Shown here in pieces: positions 55,401 to 64,000 of a DNA stretch of 64,000 bases; position 1 is the first letter of the stretch, and the number at the start of each line of letters is the position of its first letter. This DNA comes from Drosophila pseudoobscura. Its lineage: Eukaryota > Arthropoda > Insecta > Diptera > Drosophilidae. The notes under the pieces were generated by a model. That model was not told where the DNA came from, ran no database searches, and saw only the letters and a program-made list of their open reading frames with translations. Made by a program: the position numbers and the translations under genes. The DNA is taken from NCBI RefSeq assembly GCF_009870125.1, contig NC_046683.1, positions 16,997,001 through 17,061,000 of the forward strand, in the 5' to 3' direction.

Positions 55401-58400
55401 CAGGAATTTAGCATTAATTAAATTTTCATGCTCAAATGCAGGCAGCAATCGGCGTCGCGATGGCAGCGATGAATGCCATGCCGCCGCGGCTATCGGCTAC
55501 CGAGATTCCTAATTGCAAAAAATGCTGTGCATATTATTTACTTTTTAAATTGTATTATAATTTGTAATATTTATGGCATTTTGTTTATCCCCCGAAATGC
55601 CCGAAACGAAACATTCGGCCAATGCCTTGCCCCCAGACCAGAAAAGATACAAACAGGCACTGCGCTGCGCTGCGTCGCAATACGGGATCTCATCTCTCGT
55701 GTTCCCTCACAACAAATTAATAGAATTTCACAATTTTCTCATCATTTTTTTCCCCCGTTGTGGATATTTTCTTTATTTGGTTTTTTGGTTTTTATTATTC
55801 TGATATTTCGAATTTCTTTGTGCTTTTGTTGGTCATTGCCTTTTTTGATTTGTTATGAGAAGAGCTACGACTTAATAAAGGCCACGTCCCTACTCGAGAC
55901 CCAAAAGCAAATGGTCCAAAAGATCACGCACAGCATACATGTCCTGTGCATGACAATGAACAATGCACCCCTGACACCCTCTACCCAATCATAGACCTAA
56001 TTAGGATCCAAGGTAACCCAGATACATATAATTATCCCTGCCTTCCTGCCTGGCTTTGGAGAAGGGCATTCCCGTAATCGCCTTTACCCATTTCCACCTG
56101 CAATTGCATGCACTATATGCGATGGTTATTGCCATCAGACTCGAACCGAACGAAATGCCCCGTGGAAAATAGCAAAGAAAACCCCAGCCAATGACCGACA
56201 TTTCCCCCCGCAGCGCAACAACGACGACGACTACGACGACGACGACGGCATTAATGAGAAATGGAGGTGGTTTTTGGTTGTGGTGATTTATGCACGGGAC
56301 GGGGCGAATATCGTTAATCGCAATTCAATGAACTGGGAATGTATTTTTATGCCCCGACAGACGGGGCTATTGATGGTATGGAAACGACTTTGATTTTTTT
56401 TGATTTGCAACTTTCGAGTTCTGTGATTTCTGTGATTTTCTTTTGTGTGTTAATGATTTTGTGTGGCGTTGCCATGACAGCCCCAGCAAATGGTGAAAAT
56501 GCCCCACCAGCCACGGAAACAACTTCACCGCTAATTCTAATACCAATTTATATCCGATTTCTTCATCTTCCAGTGATTGCAGCAGTGTGTGTGTGAGTTT
56601 GTGTGTGGCCAAAGAAGGACAATAAAAACGGAAACGCAAAGGCCGGAACGAGAAGAGGAAACGCAGGAAAGAAGGTGCACAGATTCCAAAACAAAACAAC
56701 GATTCACAACGAAACTTTTGAGGAAGGAAAGACCATTGGATAGACCATTGAAGAGTACTACTCCACCCCGCCCCAAATAATGGCCATGTAGTACAGCCAA
56801 CAGACCAGTAACAAAAAAAAACAACTAACACCGAGGTGCCCTTAGACAATCGAATTCGTACAACAAACCAAGCAACAAGCAACAACTCAATCTATAACCA
56901 ATTGAAAGTAAGTATTTTTACTCAGGTCAAGATCCAAAAATGGGATCTTCCTTCTTAGAGACTTGAATCTGTTGTTAATGAGACAGAAACGGGTATCTCA
57001 GGCATTTGTTGAACTGTTTGAATTATTTCTGGGTCGAAAGAGTCCCATAAATATAATTTCTTAGTGAGTGCTTGCTAACATCGATCGATGTCAGAATGAT
57101 GCAAGCTTATCTCAGAAAAATGAAAAATTCCGAATCGAATTGCTTAATAAATTATATTTAATAAGATCTTATTGGAATTTCAAGCCAGATTCGAAACGTT
57201 CAAAACGTGTATCTGTTCGCTTATGGCAACATGTCTATTTGCTTTGTGAAATCCAAGGCAACGAATGGAGAAGGGTTATCTGGTTTTGAAAAAGGGTATA
57301 TATCGCGATCTAAACCGTCCTTGATCTCATCTCGGTATTTCAGCCAAAATTTCAGCCATGTTAAAAAACATTAAGGCTCAATTAAAATAGATTTCAATGT
57401 ACTTTGTCCAGAAAGTCAACTAGTTTAACTAATAAGCAGATAATTTCATTAACTTTGATGTGAAAACCTATTAAAATCAGATAAAGTTCTATTTGTTTCA
57501 TATTTTTTTCTTCAGGACTCAGGATAAAATTTCTTCCATAAAGTTTCTTTTACACAATCAACTATTAATTAGAATTCCAAGAAAATTGGCCCGGTGTGTT
57601 ATTTAGCGGTTAGCGGTGTATTATTTAACTTTTAATACCCCGGAATTTGTTAACTTTACGCCAGTAACGAATGTCAGTTGCCTCCGCGGATTTATAACGT
57701 AAAAACAGGAAAGGTTTTTACATACAATAACTTGGGAAATAAGACCTAAATACTTCATATATTAACAGGAAAAAATTGTATACAGATAGTACTAGCAGAT
57801 TCGCTGAGTCTGGCAATTTTGTACCCCAACCTCAAACCAATTGAGCGTTTTGTAACGTGACGTCATTATCGTTTTGTCGTACGAATGTAACGTGAGGCCA
57901 GAATGTAAATGAATAATACTTAAAGTACACTAACTTGTACCTCCACTGGATGCGGTCAGCGTGCAGACGGGAAAGAGTTGAGCCTGGAGAAACTGCACGC
58001 GCCCACCGCCGCCGCCAAAGTCCATGATTTTGGAGCCGATAAGCCTACGACATGATGGTAATGGGACTTGAGAGGATTACTAAGGGAGGATGATGCAGAG
58101 CCGGATAATCCACTCGATGTAGTACGCGAACCGCACAAAATTCTCGGATTGATTTAACAGAGGAGTTCGATTTTCAGTTTTATTTAGCTCTCCCCTTGGC
58201 TTTGGCTTTGGCACACATCAAAATGCAACAACTCTACTAGTACTTGTGTGTATAGATAGATAGATAGATAGGTAGATAGGCTCTCGCTTATGCAACTGCC
58301 TGGATATAGGCGCACGCATGATTTGTGTTGCCTCTTGGGCCCTCGTTAGGCGGCATTTTGACGCTCGCTGATTATTGTTAGTTCTTGTGGCTTTCTGTTG

Positions 58401-61400
58401 GACTTTGTTTGTTTGCTCGAAGACGACTCCTCCTCGAACCGACTCGCATTGCGTCGCGTCGCGGCGATAACTGAGTGGTTTGCCCCATTCGATAACTGGG
58501 GCCCGCCCGCTGTGAGCCAACTCGAATTTCCACTGCGACTGTTATAAGCAAATAAACAAAGCCAGGCCTCTCCAGGCCTCTAGTCGTCGTTGTTCTCTGC
58601 TGTCGTTGTCGGTTGTCTCTAATGCCAAAAAACACAAAAAGAATAGAGGAAGTGCAAGGTACTCCTGGTATTCTATACCCCCCACACACACAGAGACACA
58701 CTCGCCTCGACTAAGGCCCAGACATACTCATGCATGCACACAGACATGCCATGAACATGAATTTGAGTCGATTCGATTCCGGCTGGTGTTCAAACAAAGC
58801 CAACGGTAGAGGCAACCCAGCCTTGGATACGGAAAACAAAAAACAAATCACACGGAATTTGTCTGTATTCTAACAAGCAACAAATGATTCCTGGAAGTGG
58901 ATCGAAGCGATGAATACCGCTTGATAAAGCAACAGCCCTTTTATCATTTGATTCTCGATTACGTTGGGTAGTGTGAGGTGAGCCAAAACCGGCAACGAAA
59001 CATTCTAAGAGACTGTGGGAACTCTGTAGTGCGGAAGGTTTTAATTAGATGCGGCTGTGTCCCAAAATACTGGTCGAAGAAGGAGAAGGAAGTACCGTAG
59101 TATCATCACAGATATTGTAACTCTTCCTAAGAGAGGTGGAAACACTCTTGCCCTTGACACATGTGATGTTTTTGTTGAGGCTCAATCGTCACTCTTATCT
59201 AGCGTTGGTACATTCGAAAGGGACCCATATATCGATTCTCTATCGAAAGCACAGTTTCGCATCCTTCAGAGAAAGGTGATCGATCTATCGATTGGTCTAT
59301 AGGTATCGTTACTCGGCTCTGTCCAGTCCATCATGCCCTCACCTTAAACAATTTAGCCTGAGGCCACTGCCAGGCCTGGCTGCTACGACCCCTCACGATC
59401 AGCTGCTGATGGTGCTGTTGCTGTTGCTGTTGCTGTTGCTGCAGCAAAGACAAAAAAAAGCCTCGCTGCCAAACAAATTTGTCAAAGTCGTAGATTTCTG
59501 AGGTCCCGTTCCTCCCACAGCGGCAGCTGCTGTCAGCTGCCTACGCGGACACAAAACGAACAGGTGTCAAAGAGTGGGAGAGAAGGAGAGAGAAGAGCCA
59601 CGAGCCACGCAACGAGAGGGCGCAGTCGGTCCTAATCTATTCTCCCTCCTCATTCTCTTGATTGCTTCTGTGCCTATGGGATTATGTCATCGCAAATAGA
59701 TGCACAGAGCCAGCCAGTGGCAGTGGCAGCAGCAGCGGCAGTGGCAGCAATGATCTTGATCGTGCAATTTATGTGTTTTCTATTTTGGCAAGCTCCGCCA
59801 TGGCTGCCAAGGTGAAAAGACTCTCTCTCACCGAACCGTGCCGTGCCCCGTACCCCGTGCCGCGTCCCATCCCTCACCGCATGCTTGGCCCTCGTCAATC
59901 ATCGAATTGTGCCAGCGATTAGCTCTCTCTCTCTCGTTCGCTTCGCACTTGCATAGCTCTGCCATATTCGTGTTCCGCTCTTATTATGTATGCATACCTT
60001 GCGAATAAGGTATGCTGATTTTGTACACATGTTTTCAAAACAGCATCTCGGACATCATGGAGTAGAAAGGTGTATATTTTCGTCTATATATATTTACATA
60101 TTTATTTATGTAAGTACGAACTTTTGAGAATCGATCGATTTGGTTGTTTCATGGACAATAAAACAATAAAACAATAAAACATGGACAAAACAAACTTTTG
60201 CGAAAAAAAGTACATTACTTTTAGAATACACCAACCAAGCGGCGGAAATCATAGTTGTATTCAGATATACAATATCTTATTTTGTATTTATACAAGTTTT
60301 ATTTATACTCAAAGAAAAATGACATTCTAAAAAGAAGTACACTCATATTCAAATTAAATATATTAAATATAAATTTAAAACAATTTTGAATGTTTTTTTT
60401 TTTTGGTATGAATAGATAGATATATGATAAATATTTATATCATTACAATATAAGTGAAAACTCGTTTTGTTTTTACAAATTCCTCTCTCGGAGCATAGCT
60501 ATTATTATATCTAGCTTTTCAAGGGTATCCAAAGATTCGGCCCTCGAACATAGCCTACCTTTTCAAGTTCTCTTTCGGCTGATGCCTCCCCTGCCCCTGC
60601 CCCATTGTGGCTGTTGTCGCTTGTGGTAGAAATTAACAAATTGCAATTAAAAATGCTCGCTTGCCACATTTTGGCAGCGTTCAAAACGCTGTACGTGTAC
60701 GTGTGTGTGTGCCTTTTTTTACAGCTAAAATAATAAACGGAATAATAATTGTGACAGAGATAAACGACGAACATGAATTGAAAGTGAAAAACGAATTATG
60801 AACATTGTGAATTATACTTATTATTATCCCCCATGGTATCTAAATTCGTCTTTGATCTGTTCTGCTGCTGGCGCGTACATTTGTATGCCCGTGCAACACT
60901 TGATCGTGTGTGTGTGTGTGTGTGGTGGCAGAGAGACGCGGACACTCACCATTCACATAGTCCCCCAGGACGAGGGAGCATTCCATGTCATTGCATTTGA
61001 AGTTTGCTCTCACCAAATTGACATTAACGCTGTCCTCGTCGGCGACAACGACGGACTGCTGCCGCTGTCGCTCTGCCGACGTCTCGTGTGTGTGAGAGTG
61101 TGTGTCATTGTTGTTGGTATCATCCTCCTCCTCGTCGCTGCAGCTACTGCTGTAGCAGCACTCGCTGGAGATCTCTGTCGCTGCCTGGCGAGGATGAAGA
61201 TTGGGCTGGCTGAAGGGCTGATATGTCGGCTTGATTAGATGCCGACGACGGCGACTTATTGAAGCTGCGCTCAATGTACGCAGCAGGCAGCTGAAGGATG
61301 ATGCCTCTGCCGCTGCTGTTGTAACTGTTATTGTCTCATCCGCCATGTGGTACAAAAAAAAAACGCTGACTCAGCGGGCACTTGAGGCACGAAACAATAC

Positions 61401-63743
61401 GCGCACTCACACACACAGATAATACAAAAGAATGTACGAACAACGGGACAAACACGCGCTCCCGCACTTGTCCAGCAGAATGGATGGACTCTCTTTCTTC
61501 TCTGCCTGGCTCTGCTGTCTGCTGCAGTCTCCGTAAGTAACGGGACAACTTGGCTGCCAGCCTGAGGCTCGCTCTCAGAGCAACTGCGGACCGACTCTCC
61601 GTCGAGCTTGGACGACAATGGTGGGTGCCTCTGGCTCTGGCTCCGGCTCTGACTCCGACTCCGGCCTGTGCCTGGGGCTGTGGCAAAATTGCGAATCACA
61701 GTAAACCACGGCATCGGCAACAACGGCATTAAAATTGTTGCTGCCACGTCGTTGCCTTTGTGCAAGGCACCGAAAAAAATTGTTTTTCGTTATTTTGTTG
61801 TAGGCCTACACACGGCAAAAGCGGGGATGTGGGTGGCTTTGGAGGTGTGGACTGGTCATGAAAGAGACAGAAGGAGAGAGAGATAGAGGCAGCACCGACA
61901 CCGCTTCCTCTCTCTGCTGGCGGGGGGAGGGGAGGTCTTGCGGCAAACTCTGGCTGTGATTAACATAAATTGCGCACGACATGGGCTATAAACAGCGCAA
62001 CAAAAAACACTCCGCTTAACTCCAGGCTCACCTTCCAGTGCTGCCTAAACTCCTTCTACCACCCCCGCACCCCCGAACATTGTTTTTGCAATTTTAAAAT
62101 ATGACGCACACACACACACAGTATGTATAAGAAACTCTCGCAAATTCCCGTTTGAGCCGGGACGATTGCTTTGGAGCCAAGGTGTATTTCAATAGGGTGC
62201 CGCTCGCCTTAAGTGCAGGTGTGGCGGTGATTTTCGATCATACCCGCTCTCTTAGAGATCGCACTGACCAACAAGAGTGGGCTAGTGGGCTCTCTAGGGC
62301 TACACCCTAAACTCTGTAAACGGGCACACCTTGCTTTGTAGGTTTTTTCTCTTGTCCTCCCCGTTCATGTTGCCTACTTTTTTGGCGCGTGAGTGATACC
62401 CACTCCCACTCCCACTCTGTCTGTGTATCTCTCTCCCTCTCTCTCTTTGTGGCGGCCTCTCCTCGCTTGGCACAAATTTTTCAGCTTGTGCTGCTGCTGC
62501 TGTTATTGTTGTTGTCGGAGATGGAGACGATGTCGGCTTATTGGCATTTGACAGCGGCCTGGCAACGGCGGGACGTCCTTAGAGAGGTCCTTTGAGCAGG
62601 CTCAATGACGGGCTATGAAGGGTGGGCAGGGCCGGGGGTGTGCAGCAAGGCAACGAAATGTGGGAGGAGAGCAGCAATTCGTACAGTGGGAGATCACCTG
62701 GAACTAGAGTTGTCATCCGTGGGACATGCATGTCATCGATACTCATCGATAGTTGCCATTGGTGTCTGGCCAGGTGGGTAATTATCGAACAATGATGACC
62801 GGCAGAAACGGTACTGCTTACAATGTAAAATAGTTAATTAATATCGAAGCTAAATATTCCACTGGCAGAACGAGTGCAATATCTTTTCCATCAACAAGCA
62901 GTTACCTGAGGAGTCGTATCGTTCGTCTGTCTGCAATGCGTCATTGGAGCGCCCTTCCCTACCCAGGGAGGGAACCCCAAACCCAGACACAACACTTTGC
63001 TGCAATGCCCAACCCCCCCAGGCACTCTTTTCGATTCCATTCGGGGGGTGGGGTGGGGGGTAGAACTGCTTGCCTGACTCGGTGTTGTCATTTTGCTTTA
63101 CCAATTGGTTGCGTCTCCTTTTTGTGATGTTTGCTCAAATGGTTTCGTGTAGTATTTTTGGCTGCGGCCGCCCGCAGTACCCCCGATCCCTCCTTCAGCA
63201 CCACCCCCAGCCTATAGGGACAGGCAGTCCCAAGTCAAGACAGTGACAGGAGCCAGACCAGAGAGAGAGAGAGAGAGGAGTGCTAGAGGCATTGCTCGTG
63301 CTCGTGCTCGTGCTTCGCTCTGTTATTGATATGCATTTGGAGCTAGGGAACCCAAAAATAGACGCAAGAACCCAAAAAAAGAAACTATTTTTCAAACTAT
63401 TTACGGGTGGAACGGACACGTACGTCAGGCGTCAGGTACGTCAAATGCCAGGAGGCTACGGAAGCGGAAATTGAACGGCTAAAACAGAAGAAAGGGCAAT
63501 AGAAAAAGGCAAGTCCCCCCGCAAGCGTTAAATAGATTTCCTGGGATTTTGCTTTTTCCTGCTAGTCACCAATTAGGATGCACTAAAGCTCTTCATGGCA
63601 GAATGATGTTTGTTTCTAGATTTATAAGGGGCGAACCACTAAACCACCATTAAAGCTTCCGCCTGGGACTCACCATCGTTTGTCGTCTGATGCCTCGACT
63701 GTTGCTGGTCGCTGTGCTCCTTGTCCTTGACGCCCTTCTGCAT
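43455..63743 (-). CDS. NnaD: NnaD, cytosolic carboxypeptidase (Nna1/AGBL family, M14 metallopeptidase)
   Basis: Common exons: 50963-51141, 47275-47427, 46107-47091 (optional insert), 45079-45832 (or a shorter form from 45461), 44725-45001, 44382-44662, 44154-44313, 43925-44083 and 43455-43682. First coding exons are alternative (listed separately), all phase 1. Family signatures: [39 protein letters not shown], then the catalytic domain with zinc ligands His and Glu in VHPSE, the [11 protein letters not shown] substrate segment, DLNRQY, and the third zinc His in [11 protein letters not shown]. These enzymes remove glutamates from polyglutamylated tubulin or C-terminal residues of tubulin in the cytosol. 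The short form ends KRSVEKSVS. It spans more than 20 kb of intron-rich DNA. Confidence 0.9.
46107..47091 (-). CDS. NnaD: NnaD optional 985-bp insert exon
   Basis: Encodes a 328-residue disordered, Ser/Asp/Lys-rich segment ([43 protein letters not shown]) placed before the carboxypeptidase N-domain. Acceptor CCACAG at 47092-47097, donor GTAAGC. The next exon then uses the 45832 acceptor. Confidence 0.75.
47428..50962 (-). other. NnaD intron
   Basis: No nested gene found. It holds a (CT)n tract at about 48970-48994, the single copy of the CAGCTG/CACATG repeat (48534-48615), and CT-rich low-complexity DNA near 49110-49200. Confidence 0.6.
48534..48615 (+). repeat. Single dispersed copy of the 125-bp tandem repeat
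   Basis: Contains ATCAGCTGTTGTTTTTGCCA then GCCACATGTAAACG, matching the units at 41898-42212. Confidence 0.65.
53103..53340 (-). other. Possible further NnaD first exon D
   Basis: A GCCG/GTAAGC donor at 53102 is in phase 1, and an open frame from a Met at 53340 reaches it. Much of the frame is a (GA)n tract read as Ser-Leu repeats, so the exon may be non-coding leader or not used at all. Confidence 0.3.
57600..57915 (+). repeat. Dispersed repeat, copy 2
   Basis: Aligned with 15265-15620 (same orientation). Conserved blocks include CCCCGGAATTTGTTAAC, TATACAGATAGTA, TTTGTACCCCAACCTCAA, TGTAACGTGACGTCA and GTACGAATGTAACGTGAGG. It ends about 25 bp before NnaD exon C's donor side. Confidence 0.75.
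57941..58025 (-). CDS. NnaD: NnaD alternative first coding exon C
   Basis: Encodes [20 protein letters not shown] then CTLTASSG and one base. Donor GTACAAG, phase 1, matching the common acceptor. The donor is only about 25 bp from a dispersed repeat copy. Confidence 0.6.
58026..60949 (-). other. NnaD intron / upstream DNA between first exons
   Basis: Holds a (GATA)n tract near 58254-58275, a TTGCTG run near 59412-59440, an inverted repeat at 59992-60015, and a very AT-rich block at 60080-60480. No coding sequence supported. Confidence 0.6.
59992..60015. repeat. Perfect 9-bp inverted repeat
   Basis: GCATACCTT and AAGGTATGC separated by six bases (GCGAAT). No adjacent transcription signal explains it. 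Confidence 0.6.
60950..61355 (-). CDS. NnaD: NnaD alternative first coding exon B
   Basis: A 135-codon exon starting [10 protein letters not shown] (Met1 or Met4), with an acidic stretch [13 protein letters not shown] and a well-formed end [18 protein letters not shown], then phase-1 donor GTGAGT. The last 40 residues look conserved in composition and give the protein a distinct N-terminus. Confidence 0.75.
61356..63673 (-). other. NnaD intron / upstream DNA between exons A and B
   Basis: Contains CT-rich stretches, a (GA)n tract at about 63260-63276, and two ATCGATA-type boxes near 62737-62750. No coding segment seen. Confidence 0.6.
63674..63743 (-). CDS. NnaD: NnaD alternative first coding exon A
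   Basis: Encodes [20 protein letters not shown] then TND and the first base of the next codon, with donor GTGAGT. Phase 1 fits the 51141 acceptor (G/GC, giving G-F-L-G-S-F). Confidence 0.65.
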
Positions 63744-64000
63744 CCTTGAGCTCTGATCTATGATTACCCGCTAACAGATCCTTTAATTGCTTATTGCTAT
63801 CACTTGGTTATTTTGAGAGAACTTAATATTTTATGTTTGTATTTTATGAATTGTGGGAGAGTGAAACTTTTGAAAAAACGTTTTACTAGGAATCAGAATT
63901 GTGAATATTTTGGGGATATGTTGTGCGTGTCTAAGGCCGAACAGTACTGGCCTGCTAGTCGAATCGAATGAAACAGATTTGAATGATTTAAATGATATTT

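Larger units (their letters stand above)
51142..57940 (-). other. NnaD long 5' intron region
   Basis: AT-rich. It contains a (GA)n tract at 53184-53207, a (GTCCC)n tract at about 55070-55093, GAC-trinucleotide runs near 56218-56248, and a GC-richer, possibly promoter-like stretch near 53800-54060. No supported gene. Open frames here (for example 55473-55994) lack any domain. Confidence 0.6.

Noticed and set aside
55473-55994. 173-codon open frame with hydrophobic stretches
   Set aside because: AT-rich sequence gives Phe/Leu/Ile runs by chance. No conserved motif, no signal for splicing, and it lies within an NnaD intron.
58254-58275. (GATA)n tract as a regulatory GATA-factor cluster
   Set aside because: A pure tetranucleotide microsatellite with no flanking promoter signal, so slippage is the simpler explanation.
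1-64000. tRNA, rRNA or CRISPR loci
   Set aside because: I looked for tRNA box A/B sequences, rRNA-like segments and regularly spaced repeats with unique spacers. None was found; short tandem tracts are microsatellites.

Overview
The window is nuclear DNA from a fly of the genus Drosophila. The evidence is the small introns with GT(A/G)AGT donors, the long AT-rich introns full of (CA)n, (GA)n and (AT)n tracts, housekeeping promoters carrying DRE (TATCGATA) and motif-1 (AGTGTGACC) elements, and proteins that read as orthologues of D. melanogaster genes. Most of them (Pdcd4, l(1)dd4, CG11134, CG11151, garnet, mus101, CG9941, NnaD) are, from memory, X-linked in D. melanogaster, so this is probably X chromosome / Muller element A. 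I cannot assign the species.

Layout. 1-6.1 kb: 3' part of Pdcd4 (+) with a 3.5-kb intron and a long AT-rich 3' UTR, convergent with an intronless MED20 gene (-). 6.9-8.3 kb: the divergent MED20 / l(1)dd4 promoter region, built on a long imperfect inverted repeat with diverged tandem units between its arms. 8.3-14.3 kb: l(1)dd4 (gamma-tubulin ring protein GCP3/Dgrip91, +), whose 3.1-kb last intron hosts two complete genes on the opposite strand: a small SCP2-domain protein and methylthioribulose-1-phosphate dehydratase. 14.3-16.8 kb: repeat-rich intergenic DNA. 16.8-27.0 kb: garnet (AP-3 delta, +), with a pair of 74-bp exons that look mutually exclusive and a dead non-LTR retrotransposon fragment in an intron. 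27-30.1 kb: garnet 3' UTR and a decayed coding stretch. 30.1-34.4 kb: mus101 (TopBP1, -, single exon), head to head with CG9941 (Mahogunin-type RING ligase, +, 34.8-37.3 kb). 38.9-63.7 kb: NnaD, a cytosolic metallocarboxypeptidase (-), with several alternative first coding exons, an optional acidic/serine-rich insert, a short C-terminal ending, and a block of downstream exons that may give a longer C-terminus.

The genes do not form an operon or a pathway. They are independent housekeeping or regulatory genes: translation control, Mediator, microtubule nucleation, methionine salvage, lysosome-related vesicle traffic, DNA damage checkpoint, ubiquitin ligation, and tubulin/glutamate chain trimming. 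The most interesting structure is regulatory and exonic: the tandemly duplicated garnet exon with weak or GC donors, a repeated promoter cassette found upstream of three genes, and dispersed repeat copies next to promoters and first exons.
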